Of a stretch of DNA of 64,000 nucleotides, positions 1 to 8,126 are shown piece by piece. Each line of letters opens with the position of its first letter. Position 1 is the stretch's first letter. This DNA is from Propionibacteriaceae bacterium ZF39 (lineage in GTDB: Bacteria; Actinomycetota; Actinomycetes; Propionibacteriales; Propionibacteriaceae): the NCBI GenBank assembly GCA_039565995.1, contig CP154795.1, positions 2,108,001 through 2,172,000 of the forward strand. Direction: 5' to 3'. Both the position numbers and the translations under genes were made by a program. Below the pieces are notes generated by a model, which saw only the letters and a list, made by a program, of their open reading frames with translations, had not been told where the DNA came from and did not search any database.

Positions 1-1190
1 CCCTTGACGACCTGCGCGCCGACGACGACGGCTGCGGCAGGTCCCGCTGCCGCGCCCGCGCCCGCACTCGTGCCGGCCCCAGCGCCCGCGCTTTCCCCGG
101 CACTCGCTCCTGCCCCTGCTCCGCCAGCACCGCCACCGGCGGCGGGTGCAGGCGTCTTGGGCGGTGGTGTTCCGCCCGATCCGCCGGGCCTGCCCCCGGA
201 ACTGCCGCCGCCCTTGGGGTCATCGAGCACCTTCTTGGGCTCGCTGCTCCCCTGGGGCTTGGATGGGATCGGGAGCGGACGGTTGAGCGCGTTCTTCGCC
301 TCCTGCTCGGTTCCCATCTGCTGGTAGAGGTCGAAGCCGATGAACGACACGAAGCGGTAGACCATGTAGGGCGCGAACGCGGCGATGCCCATCAGGACGA
401 TGCCGGTGATCGGCTCGGTCACGGCGGCGATGTCCGCCTCGATCGGGGTGGCGATCTGGGTGATCGCCAGCAAGAAGATGACGACCAGCACCAGCTTGGA
501 GACGATCAGCGCGATCACGAACGCCGCCCACTTGCCGATCCAGCCGCGGGTGGCGTCCCAGGACGCGCCGGCGAACGCGATCGGCGCCAGCACGACGCCG
601 ACCAGCAGCAGAGCTTTGCGGATCAACAGTGAGAACCAGACGATGAAGACGGCGGCGATCATCAGTCCGGCCAGGAAGATGGTGACGATCGCCCCGACAC
701 CAGGCGCGGCGATGTTGATGCCCGCGAGTCCGGCGGCGAGCAGGATGATCTTGTCGCCCATCGTCTCGGTGGTCTCCCCGGATGCCTGGATGATGCCGAT
801 GCAGAGCTGGTCTACGATTTCCAGCGCGAGCGCGGTCAGCGTGACCACGACGAACGCGCCGAGCACCGACTTCGCGGCTCCGAGCGCGGCACGAGACAGG
901 GCGGTCGGGTCGCGCTTGATGAGTCCGGTGATGAGTTGCAGGCAGAAGAAGATCAGGACGAGGAAGACCCCGATCCCGAAGATCAGGTTGTAGACCGCCG
1001 TGAATCCATCGGCGGTCACGTCGACCAGGGTGGTTGTGTCGAACACGGCCCACATCGCCTCGATCAGCCAGCCGGCCGCGCCGCCCATCGCCTGGGCGAG
1101 CCAGTCGAACGGGGCCGCTACGACGGTTGCGGCGGCTTCGCCGGCGACATCGCAGACGGTCGAGATGATTGGCACATCGCAGACGCTCAT
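1..1190 (-). CDS. VirB6/TrbL-like conjugative transfer membrane protein (partial)
   Basis: Partial gene; the C-terminus runs off the left edge and about 396 codons are visible. The product starts MSVCDVPIISTVCDVAG and has several long hydrophobic segments, for example FGIGVFLVLIFFCLQLITG, a pair near residues 105-190 and another around residues 245-265. A Pro/Gly/Ala-rich linker follows from about residue 315. This is the layout of the SCO6881/TrbL-type inner-membrane channel component of actinobacterial type IV secretion systems. It precedes genes beyond the window and follows two pilin-like genes on the same strand, which fits a transfer operon. The family call rests on topology and neighbours rather than on a catalytic motif. 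Confidence 0.75.
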   Translation of the reverse strand, partial: MSVCDVPIISTVCDVAGEAAATVVAAPFDWLAQAMGGAAGWLIEAMWAVFDTTTLVDVTADGFTAVYNLIFGIGVFLVLIFFCLQLITGLIKRDPTALSRAALGAAKSVLGAFVVVTLTALALEIVDQLCIGIIQASGETTETMGDKIILLAAGLAGINIAAPGVGAIVTIFLAGLMIAAVFIVWFSLLIRKALLLVGVVLAPIAFAGASWDATRGWIGKWAAFVIALIVSKLVLVVIFLLAITQIATPIEADIAAVTEPITGIVLMGIAAFAPYMVYRFVSFIGFDLYQQMGTEQEAKNALNRPLPIPSKPQGSSEPKKVLDDPKGGGSSGGRPGGSGGTPPPKTPAPAAGGGAGGAGAGASAGESAGAGAGTSAGAGAAAGPAAAVVVGAQVVK

Positions 1191-1218
1191 CGCGAATCTC
1201 CTGCTGTGACCGGCCGTG

Positions 1219-1488
1219 CTACACCGACTGGCCCACGTTCCAGAAGAAGTTGACGAGCGTCACTGCCGCACCGCAGACCACCGCGGCACCGCAGGAGATG
1301 AGGACGCCCAGCTTCCCCCTGCCCGCCAGATGCGGGTTCGAGCTGTTGGAGCCGTAGGCCCACACGATCGCGGAGACGATCAGGGCGAGCACGGCCAGGA
1401 TGAGGCCGATGGTCATCACGGCGCCGACGATGGTGCGGAGCTGTTCGATGCCGGGCAGTCCGGAGCTGTTGGGGTCGATGTCGATCAC
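1219..1488 (-). CDS. DUF6112-like small membrane protein (pilin-like), copy A
   Basis: An 89-residue protein with two hydrophobic helices, including VGAVMTIGLILAVLALIVSA and a second one at the C-terminus, separated by a short Gly/Lys-containing loop (AGRGKLGVL). This two-helix layout with a small loop resembles VirB2/TrbC-type pilins, and in actinobacterial ICEs the family is annotated DUF6112. A GTG start at 1488 was chosen because a GGAG box lies 8 nt upstream and the resulting protein matches its neighbour in length. The ORF can be read 25 codons further upstream, but that stretch does not look like protein. It lies 28 nt before the VirB6-like gene. Confidence 0.75.
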   Translation of the reverse strand: MIDIDPNSSGLPGIEQLRTIVGAVMTIGLILAVLALIVSAIVWAYGSNSSNPHLAGRGKLGVLISCGAAVVCGAAVTLVNFFWNVGQSV

Positions 1489-1613
1489 GGTGGTTACTCC
1501 CTCGCTGAGCAGATGGCTTGTGACGGCGAGGTGAACCAGGAAGCGACTGGCGCGAGCAGGCAAGCGAACGGCCCGCCCCAGGCAGAGAGCGGGCCACAGG
1601 GATCGTCAGACGG

Positions 1614-1883
1614 TCAAAGCTGGTTGCCGAGGGCGATGAGCCAGTTCACCCATGCGACCCCGGCACCGGCGAGGGCGGCTGCGCCGACGCCGACCAGCAC
1701 GCCGACTCTGCCCTTGGACGCGAGGGAGTGGTTGCCGTGCGAGGCGCCCAGCGCCCAGCAGATCGCCGAGACGACGACCATGAGCACGGCGACCAGCAGC
1801 ACGATCGTCAGCAAGGCTCCGATGACCTGTTTCAGATCGCCGATGCCGCCGAGTCCATCGAAGTCGGGGAAGACGCCCATCAC
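1614..1883 (-). CDS. DUF6112-like small membrane protein (pilin-like), copy B
   Basis: An 89-residue paralogue of the next gene downstream. It has the same order of features: a short polar N-terminus (PDFDGLGGIGDLKQ), a long hydrophobic helix (VIGALLTIVLLVAVLMVVVS), an ASKGRVGVL loop and a second helix. The tandem pair probably arose by duplication, and the divergence of the copies suggests either two pilin subunits or one pilin and one accessory subunit. The gene heads the visible distal part of the transfer operon. Confidence 0.75.
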   Translation of the reverse strand: MMGVFPDFDGLGGIGDLKQVIGALLTIVLLVAVLMVVVSAICWALGASHGNHSLASKGRVGVLVGVGAAALAGAGVAWVNWLIALGNQL

Positions 1884-1905
1884 GCGCCAACCGGGGATCG
1901 CAAGT

Positions 1906-1921
1906 ATTCGAAGCGTTCGAA
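1906..1921. promoter_or_regulatory. Near-palindrome TTCGAAGCGTTCGAA, possible operator
   Basis: Two TTCGAA hexamers separated by GCG lie in the short divergent gap between the DUF6112 gene (minus) and the tyrosine phosphatase gene (plus). The position suits a shared operator, but there is no direct evidence of binding. Confidence 0.3.
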
Positions 1922-1977
1922 ATCCATGCTGGCGAGGTGCGCAGGCAGGACCGCCGCCGTCGGGCTAGCGTTGAAGT

Positions 1978-2424
1978 GTGGACGCATGGACTGACGAGCC
2001 GGGTGTGGTGGTGTTGCCCGACGGGCGACGCATCCGCGGCGTCGGCGTGCGCCGGCCGCGCGGCGATGTGCCTGCCCCCGATTTCGCGGTCTATCTACTT
2101 GGCCGTGACCCAGCGCCTGGTCCTTGGCCTCATCGCTGGGTGCGGTGGCGAGACTTCCGGCTACCGGACTCGACCGACGACGCGACGACGGCGCTGCGTG
2201 AGGCGTGGGAACGTGCCGGTGAGGAGCGAGTCGAGATCGGGTGTGGCGGCGGCATCGGGCGGACCGGGACGGCTTTGGCGCTGCTGGCAACGATGAGCGG
2301 TGTCGCGCCAGAAGACGCGGTGGCGTGGGTCCGTTCCCACTATCACCGGCGAGCTGTCGAGACGGGCAGGCAACGACGCTGGGTAGAGCAGACCGCGACC
2401 TTGCTTCAGACGGAGCGGGAGTGA
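1978..2424 (+). CDS. Protein-tyrosine phosphatase-like protein
   Basis: A 148-residue protein with a C-x5-R phosphatase signature, GCGGGIGRTGTAL (Cys89, Arg95), after a basic and aromatic stretch (WVRWRDFRLPDS) that would hold the acidic loop. This matches the cysteine-based tyrosine/dual-specificity phosphatase fold. It is read opposite to the transfer operon, so it is probably cargo or came with the recombinase module next to it (10 bp away, convergent). Start taken at GTG 1978; an ATG at 1984 is out of frame. The substrate is unknown. Confidence 0.75.
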   Translation: MDAWTDEPGVVVLPDGRRIRGVGVRRPRGDVPAPDFAVYLLGRDPAPGPWPHRWVRWRDFRLPDSTDDATTALREAWERAGEERVEIGCGGGIGRTGTALALLATMSGVAPEDAVAWVRSHYHRRAVETGRQRRWVEQTATLLQTERE

Positions 2425-2433
2425 CCTTGGTCG

Positions 2434-4098
2434 TCAGCGTCGGGCGGCGGCGTAGGTGTTCCAGGCTGAGCCGGTGAGTTCAGCCCAGCGGGTCGCGGTG
2501 GTGATGTGGATGCCGATGAGCGAGGCGAACACGGCGGGCGGGGTCGTGGAGGCCAGGTGCAGTAGCGCGGTGCTCCGGCTGGCGCGGGTGAAGATGCCGA
2601 GCTGGTTCATCCGCCGCATGAGTGAAGCGGGATGAAGATGGGTGCCCGCGTTCTTGCCAGTGAACAGCCACCGGGCATCAGCCAGGATGCTCGCAGTGCC
2701 GAACGGCTTGACGACCGGTAGCGCGGTGACCAGCCCGTCCAGAGGCGGGATCAGCAGCAGCGGTTCGCGGCCGAGCCGCAGATAGGTTCCCGTGTCGCGG
2801 ACCTCGATGTCGTCGGTGGTGAGGGCGGCGATCTTCGCGACGGGCTGGGCATAGAGCAGGATCAGGCAGGCGGCGGCGCGATCCTCGATGCTGGCGACGG
2901 TGGAGTCGTGCAGGAGTCGGCGGGCAAGGGCCAGCTGATCTTCGGCGTCAACCTGATGGGCGGGGTCTTTCGCCGCGACGGGTTCGGGCAACGTGACTCG
3001 GGGTAGGTAGCCGCCTCGTGTGAGCCAGCGGACGAACCCCAGGCGGGTGCTGCGGCTCGTGCTGAGCCAGGCGTCCACGCAGGCTTGCGGGCAGTCGTCG
3101 AGGGTGTGACCGCCCGCGGTCAGGTCGTCGAGAAAGGCGTGGGCGGTGTGAATGTCGCTGCGGCAGCGTGCGGCGACATGAGCGGTGAGGTGGCCGTGGC
3201 GGTTGGTCTTGGCGCGGCCGACGACGTGCCAGCGGGCATAGCGGGACAGCACGCCGCGCAGCTCGGGATCGGTGATGTCGGCGCCGGCTTCGGCGGCGTG
3301 GCGGTGTAGCCGGGCGGCGTTCTCGTCCCGGGGCGGCAACGCGCCGGAGGCGACGAGCATCGCGCGCAGGTAGGTCACCGAGAACACTTGCGGGCGGGCA
3401 TCGAGAGCATCGTGTGACAGGTCGAGCCGGCCTTGAGCGATGTCGGTGAGCAGGTGCAGGCTCGGCAAGTCGTGCCAGTTGTTCAGCAGCGAGCGGGGTT
3501 GGCGTAGCTCGGTCAGGGCATCGCGGACGGGTTTCAGCTCGGGTCGGATCGTGCCGTCCGGGCCGGTGAGCGCGGCGTCGATCTGCTGGGTGGCTTGGCA
3601 GGCGAAGCAACGGGGCCGGCCGTGGTTGGTGGTTCGCCGGCCGAGCGACCGCTGGCCGCAGATGGAGCAGTCGATGACCGGCGCTTGGTAGCAGGTCGGG
3701 CAGACGTCCGGGCTCGCGGCGGTCGCTTTCAACGCGACTCGCTTGAGCCGGCCGCAGACGCCGCAGGACCGACGCGGGTGCCGGTAGCAGCGAACGCAGA
3801 GATTCCGCGATCCATCGGACTTCCCGCCAGCTCGGGTGGCGAGCGGGCCGATAGTGCCGCATCCCTCGCAAGCATCCTCACCGGCGCGGTTTCGGGCGTA
3901 GCAGGTGGTGCAGATAGCGCCGCCGTCGCTGGTGCGGGCGTTGACTCGCCGCTGCCTGCCGCAGCCGGTGCAGGTCTCCTGGGGTGAGCGGCGGGCGCGG
4001 CAAGCCCGACACTCACCCCGGTTGAGTGTGTGGTTCCAGCGCAGGTTCCTCACCCGTCCGCAGCGGAAACACTCACCGGGGACGATCGTGCTCGCCAT
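2434..4098 (-). CDS. Multi-zinc-ribbon protein with degenerate tyrosine-recombinase-like C-terminal domain
   Basis: A 554-residue protein. The first 170 residues contain about ten CxxC pairs (for example CFRCG, CRAC, CTGCG, CTTC, CEGCG, CGVCG, CPTC, CSICG, CFAC), implying four or five zinc ribbons for nucleic-acid binding. The C-terminal part (about 370-554) resembles a tyrosine-recombinase catalytic domain in spacing, but the first catalytic Arg is absent (LILLYAQPVAKIAAL where LRxxEL is expected) and no HxxR or terminal Tyr motif is seen. It is probably an accessory DNA-binding subunit. It starts 10 nt after the HTH gene and is probably translated with it. Confidence 0.7.
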   Translation of the reverse strand: MASTIVPGECFRCGRVRNLRWNHTLNRGECRACRARRSPQETCTGCGRQRRVNARTSDGGAICTTCYARNRAGEDACEGCGTIGPLATRAGGKSDGSRNLCVRCYRHPRRSCGVCGRLKRVALKATAASPDVCPTCYQAPVIDCSICGQRSLGRRTTNHGRPRCFACQATQQIDAALTGPDGTIRPELKPVRDALTELRQPRSLLNNWHDLPSLHLLTDIAQGRLDLSHDALDARPQVFSVTYLRAMLVASGALPPRDENAARLHRHAAEAGADITDPELRGVLSRYARWHVVGRAKTNRHGHLTAHVAARCRSDIHTAHAFLDDLTAGGHTLDDCPQACVDAWLSTSRSTRLGFVRWLTRGGYLPRVTLPEPVAAKDPAHQVDAEDQLALARRLLHDSTVASIEDRAAACLILLYAQPVAKIAALTTDDIEVRDTGTYLRLGREPLLLIPPLDGLVTALPVVKPFGTASILADARWLFTGKNAGTHLHPASLMRRMNQLGIFTRASRSTALLHLASTTPPAVFASLIGIHITTATRWAELTGSAWNTYAAARR

Positions 4099-4107
4099 CT
4101 GGTCCGG

Positions 4108-4449
4108 TCAGTCCCCAGCAGGCTTGATGACTGCGCGAGTTGGACGGTTCCGGCTGGGCTTGGACTGCGTGCTGGTGCCGGTGGTGCCGGTCTTGCGTCC
4201 GCGCCGCGAGCTGGTGGCGACGTAGGGCTCGATCAGGTCGTTGGGGGTGACGTCGAGGATGTCGCAGAGCGCGGCGAGCAGCCGCATGTTCAACCGCTCC
4301 GGCTCGCCGGTGACGATCCGGTAGACCTGGGTCGAGGTCATCACCACGCCCCGGTCGGCCAGCAGCGGCACCAGTTCGGTGGTGGCGTTCATGCCGTGCT
4401 CGTTCATGATCTTGCGCAGGTGCCAGTGGTAGGCGACGGTCTTCGTCAT
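4108..4449 (-). CDS. XRE-family helix-turn-helix protein
   Basis: A 113-residue protein with a Cro/C1-type HTH around residues 10-75 (the segment STQVYRIVTGEPERLNMRLL is the recognition region) and a basic Ser/Thr/Lys-rich tail. The start ATG at 4449 overlaps the recombinase stop codon (ATGA), so the two are translationally coupled. In this context it may repress the module or help direct recombination. Confidence 0.8.
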   Translation of the reverse strand: MTKTVAYHWHLRKIMNEHGMNATTELVPLLADRGVVMTSTQVYRIVTGEPERLNMRLLAALCDILDVTPNDLIEPYVATSSRRGRKTGTTGTSTQSKPSRNRPTRAVIKPAGD

Positions 4450-5576
4450 CAGCGTGATCCTTCCTCGGTTGCGGTCGGTGGGGTGAACGCGGCGTCCAGG
4501 GCGCGGCGCAGGGTGCGGTTGCGGTAGTCGCCCGAGACGCCGGTGTAGAGGGCTGTGGTCGATCCCCACCGGTGCCCGACCTGCTGCTGCACGAACAGCG
4601 GGTCGAAGCCGTCCTCGATCAGATGGGTCACATACGAGTGCCGCAGACAGTGCGGGTGCAGCGCGGCGTCGAAGCCGAGGTCGTCGCGGTACTCGGCGAA
4701 CCTCATCCCGACGTAGCTGCCCGTGATCCTGGATTGTCGTTCGGTCGGCCACAGCATCCCGGCGCCTGCCGTGTCGAACAGCGGCAGCACGTCGGTGACG
4801 TATTCCTCGATCACTGGGCGGGTCCAGTCGAACACCGCCAGCACCGCCCGCCGACGGGGCGGGGAGCCTTTGCTGGCCTTGCCCCAGCGGACGTTGCAGA
4901 CCCCGTACCGGCCGAACTCGGTCGCGGTCGGGTTGCGGGTGAAGTCATGCAGGTCCAGCATCCCGACCTCGCGGCGGCGCAGCCCGAAGGCGTAGATCAT
5001 CTTGAACAGGGTCGCGTCGCGGAACACCGACTTCCAGCCCTTCTTTCCGCGCGTGCGAGCATGGTCGGCGCGATCGTCGGCGTAGTCGAAGAAGGCTTGT
5101 ACCTCTTCCCGCGACAGTGGCCGGACCGCCGGGCGTGCCTCGTGATCGCTGGTGTGGATCGCGGTGTTCCACTCATGGCAGACCTGCACCGGATGAGTGC
5201 CGAACAGTTCCTCGCATCGCTCGATCCAGCCGTAGCGGCGGTCGGTCAGGTAGTCGCAGAACAACGCGACCGCGTTCTGATACGAGCGGATCGTGCCGTG
5301 CGAGCACGGCTTGTCGCCGGAGACCAGCTCGGTCGTCCACTCCTCGACATCGGCGGGCGACCACTCCCACGGCAAGCTCCCGCAGAACACGGCGAACCGG
5401 CGCACCTGCGACAAGCGCGCCCCGATCGTCTTGGGGTTCAGCATCCGTGAGACCTGCTGCGCCGACCAGCCCGTGAGCATGTCATCGAAGACCTGCTCCG
5501 CCGGACGCAGCAACGCCACGTTGCCCGCCCGCAACGCCGTCACCGATCCGGCGCGGTTCCCGTCCTCGAAGTCCAC
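4449..5576 (-). CDS. Tyrosine recombinase/integrase
   Basis: About 375 residues. Catalytic motifs are visible: Arg I in YAFGLRRREVG, the HxxR box in HPHCLRHSYVTHL, and a C-terminal VGHRWGSTTALYTG carrying the His/Trp position and the nucleophilic Tyr. The N-terminal part (about 40-130) looks like a SAM-like core-binding domain. GTG 5576 was chosen because a GGAG lies just upstream; an ATG at 5612 would add 12 residues but runs through the TACATCTAA repeats. It forms an operon with the HTH and zinc-ribbon genes. Confidence 0.85.
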   Translation of the reverse strand: MDFEDGNRAGSVTALRAGNVALLRPAEQVFDDMLTGWSAQQVSRMLNPKTIGARLSQVRRFAVFCGSLPWEWSPADVEEWTTELVSGDKPCSHGTIRSYQNAVALFCDYLTDRRYGWIERCEELFGTHPVQVCHEWNTAIHTSDHEARPAVRPLSREEVQAFFDYADDRADHARTRGKKGWKSVFRDATLFKMIYAFGLRRREVGMLDLHDFTRNPTATEFGRYGVCNVRWGKASKGSPPRRRAVLAVFDWTRPVIEEYVTDVLPLFDTAGAGMLWPTERQSRITGSYVGMRFAEYRDDLGFDAALHPHCLRHSYVTHLIEDGFDPLFVQQQVGHRWGSTTALYTGVSGDYRNRTLRRALDAAFTPPTATEEGSR

Positions 5577-5587
5577 TCCAACAGTCT

Positions 5588-5741
5588 TACATCTAATGTA
5601 TGAAAAGTACATCTAACGTAAGACTTGGTGCGTTTCCCCTGGTCAAGAGCCGGGTTCAAGGCTCAGATCAGTGACCCCTGGTACCCTTGCCTGACCAGCG
5701 AATACGCACGATTCCGGCCGTCGCGGATTACATCTAACGTA
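5588..5741. repeat. Three copies of TACATCTAAYGTA beside the recombinase start
   Basis: Copies lie at 5588-5600, 5608-5620 and 5729-5741. The first two are spaced 20 bp, and the pair is framed by AGTCTTAC and GTAAGACT, giving an overall inverted arrangement. The motif itself is a gapped palindrome (TAC-GTA). Likely roles are recombinase binding sites or an operator for the module. Confidence 0.6.
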
Positions 5742-5748
5742 ATAATTG

Positions 5749-7380
5749 CTAGTTTACCTTGACGGTCACGTGCAGGTGGTCGTAGTGCCCGCCGGTCACG
5801 TCGGCGGGGTCGTGCATGCCGCCGCCGTTGTAGGGGCGCCAGCCTTCGGCATCGCGGGACAGCGACCAGATTTTGCCCTGCCAGATCAGGTACTCGATGC
5901 CGAGAGATTCGGCGTGGTCCTTCATCCAGTTCGTGACCCGCCAGCCGTCCTCGAGCTGCACAGGTGTCGGGTGCGTGCCGATCCGGTTCCCAAAGGTGAT
6001 GTCACAGGCCCTGCCCAGCGGATGCTCCGACCTCGTGCCAGGCCGGGGCGAGTAACAGGCCCAGGAGGTGTCGGGGAACGCGGCGTGGGCCTGAGCCATG
6101 AGGTGCGCCATCCGCGCGGTGATCTGCCCGTCGCTGGTGGGGTCATCGACCATCTGGTCGGGGTCACCGTCCAGCGGTGCGGGATCGCCCGGCGTGCTGC
6201 CCGTGGTGTCGCATCCGTTCGGGCTGCCCACGCTGGCTTCGGGCAGGTCTGCCGCGTTGTGGTCGTTGAGCCACTTGGCTGCGTCGACCGCCTCGCCGCT
6301 CGTACCGCCGGGCCTGACCTCGAAGTGCAGATGCGGCCCCGTTGAGTTGCCGGAGCTGCCGACATCGCCGATGTGCTGACCGGCGACCACTCGATCACCG
6401 CGCGAGACATGGATGCCGTGCTCCCACATATGGGCGTAGGCGGTCGCGACGGTCTGGCCGTCGATCTGATGCTCGATGACGATCAGCCCGCCATACCCGC
6501 CGCTGAACTCCGCGACCGTCACGGTCCCGTCCGCGGCAGCGAGGATTGGAGTGCCATCAGGGGCGGCGAAGTCCGTGCCGGTGTGGAACGAGGGCTCACC
6601 CGTGATCGGGTGGATACGCGGCCCGAACTCGCTGGTGAGCACCCATGTCCCCTCGGGGAGCGGGAACACCACGCGAGCGGACTGCGCCACCGGCCCCGCG
6701 GCGAGCACAACGCTCGCTGGGCCGGCTTCGCCTCTGCCGCCGGTGAGGGCGGCGAGGATGGCTTCAGCGACCGGCTCGTAGTTGCGATAGCGATCCGGGT
6801 AGGCCGACACCTCGACGGCTTGCGCGGCCTCGCCGGGGTCCATCTGCTGCCAGCCCGGAATGTCCAGCAGACCGCGCGGGCTCGGGTAGTTCGGGCCGGT
6901 CGGGCCGCCGAAGAACGCCCGCGCCTGATACTGCGGGTCCATCAGTTCCGCGACGGTGCCCCAACCCGACTGCGGCCGCATCTGAAACAAGCCGAGTGAG
7001 TCGTGATCCGAGCCGTTGCCGTCATTCGGGTAGTTTCCGCTCTCGGGGTACGCGCTCGTGTTCGCCAGCATCCGCAGAGTGCTCTCGGTGAGTGCAGCCA
7101 TCAGCGCGATCGTGATTCCGGGCCGGCCCACGCCCTCGATCCCGCCGCCGATCGTGATGATAGTGGCCGCGTGCGTGAGCTGGGTCTTGTTGAGCGTGAA
7201 GGTGGTGCCGTCTCGGGTGGTGACGGTCAGCGAGTCGGGGACATTCGCCACAGTGACGCTGCCGCCCGGGACGACGCAGCTCGCCGCCGCCGGGTTCATC
7301 AGTACGCCGATGGCGAGCAGGATGCTGGCCGGCCCGAACAGCACGAACGCGAGCCCAAGAATGAGGAGCTTCTTCGCCAT
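5749..7380 (-). CDS. Conjugation-associated peptidoglycan hydrolase with lysozyme-like, M23 and ARB-07466-like domains
   Basis: A 543-residue protein. It has an N-terminal membrane anchor (about 5-30), then a lysozyme-like segment (about 80-215; ALMAALTESTLRML and SLGLFQMRPQ). An M23 metallopeptidase domain follows (about 240-365), with the zinc ligands in FHTGTDFAAPDG and PHLHFEVR. The C-terminal domain (about 400-543) carries SEHPLGRACDITFG and HYDHLHVTV, as in ARB-07466-type carboxypeptidase-like domains. In type IV secretion such enzymes open the cell wall for the mating channel (VirB1-like role). It is followed at once by the recombinase module, so its link to the downstream transfer genes is interrupted. 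Confidence 0.88.
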   Translation of the reverse strand: MAKKLLILGLAFVLFGPASILLAIGVLMNPAAASCVVPGGSVTVANVPDSLTVTTRDGTTFTLNKTQLTHAATIITIGGGIEGVGRPGITIALMAALTESTLRMLANTSAYPESGNYPNDGNGSDHDSLGLFQMRPQSGWGTVAELMDPQYQARAFFGGPTGPNYPSPRGLLDIPGWQQMDPGEAAQAVEVSAYPDRYRNYEPVAEAILAALTGGRGEAGPASVVLAAGPVAQSARVVFPLPEGTWVLTSEFGPRIHPITGEPSFHTGTDFAAPDGTPILAAADGTVTVAEFSGGYGGLIVIEHQIDGQTVATAYAHMWEHGIHVSRGDRVVAGQHIGDVGSSGNSTGPHLHFEVRPGGTSGEAVDAAKWLNDHNAADLPEASVGSPNGCDTTGSTPGDPAPLDGDPDQMVDDPTSDGQITARMAHLMAQAHAAFPDTSWACYSPRPGTRSEHPLGRACDITFGNRIGTHPTPVQLEDGWRVTNWMKDHAESLGIEYLIWQGKIWSLSRDAEGWRPYNGGGMHDPADVTGGHYDHLHVTVKVN

Positions 7381-7392
7381 GACGACTCCCGG

Positions 7393-8083
7393 CTATCGGA
7401 GCGGGTTGTCGAGCTGCGACAGGCGCAGCACATGACACAAGCCGGTGCGGAACTGCGGTGCCGGCGGCGGGCAGGCCAGGAACACAGTGAAGCTCACCGA
7501 GTGCTCCGAGGTCACCGGTTCGCCGTTCCAAACGCCCTCGCGATGGCGGGTGCCTTCGATCGTGACCGCGGTGGCACCGGGCGGGAGCTGGCCGTGCTGC
7601 GCCTGCTCGACCGCCTGATCCCACGCCTCGGGCACGAAGGAGTCGTCGATCACCAAGTGCTGAGTCGTGGCGTACTGGCGCAGCTCGATCCACGCCTCGC
7701 GGGAGGGCAGGTAGGCGGCGATGTCGGAGGCGAGGCCGGCCTGCTCGGTGCCGGAGGGGTCCCCGACCTCCAAGATCGCGGCGGAGTAGTCCAGCGGCAT
7801 CAGCCCCGAGCCGGTGTCCCAGCCAAACAGTGCCTCGGCGACGTTGCGGGCGAACGCATCCGGGTCGTGCGAGGTGATCACCTGCGGCGGCCCCGATGTA
7901 CTGGGTTCGGACTCACCCGGGGCGGTGACGGTCGGAGCCGGATCGGGAGAAGGATCGTTTGGCTGTTGGGGGGCCGGTGATGAGCCCGTACACGCCGACG
8001 CCGACCAGGAGCAGCAGCACGAAGCCGGCGGCGATCACGGCGATGAGTCGGCCACGAGGCCAGGAGGCGGGATTCGTCTTCAT
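7393..8083 (-). pseudogene. Transfer-associated membrane protein with frameshift at a 6-C run
   Basis: The 5' part (from ATG 8083) encodes a basic N-terminus and one membrane helix (AVIAAGFVLLLLVGVGVYG). The 3' part (7393 to about 7970) encodes the extracytoplasmic domain of the same protein, in another frame (PSPDPAPTVTAPGESEPS, later HDPDAFARNVAEALFG). The frames meet at a run of six identical bases, 7968-7973; removing one base gives a continuous protein of about 229 residues. This single-pass layout suits a VirB8/TcpC-like assembly protein, though no family was recognised. A true mutation, ribosomal slippage or a sequencing error are all possible. Confidence 0.65.
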
Positions 8084-8126
8084 GCCTGCCAGGTGAGCCC
8101 GCCCGCGACTGGCGCGTAGGTGTGGT

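Larger units (their letters stand above)
2434..5741. mobile_element. Three-gene tyrosine-recombinase module inserted in the transfer operon
   Basis: A tyrosine recombinase, a small XRE protein and a zinc-ribbon protein with a degenerate recombinase-like C-terminus form one tightly coupled unit between the peptidoglycan hydrolase and the pilin-like genes. Three copies of a 13-bp motif flank its recombinase end. The layout recalls recombinase trios such as Tn554, but I find no matching left-end sequence, so the element limits are approximate. Confidence 0.45.

Noticed and set aside
220-1053. 277-codon open frame on the minus strand
   Set aside because: Arg/Pro/His-rich shadow of the VirB6/TrbL-like gene, which is open over the same stretch in another frame with clear membrane helices.
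5588-5741. CRISPR-like repeats
   Set aside because: Only three 13-bp copies with unequal spacing and no cas genes.
7968-7973. Programmed ribosomal frameshifting
   Set aside because: No slippery heptamer with downstream structure could be argued; a mutation or read error is simpler, so it is listed as a frameshift only.
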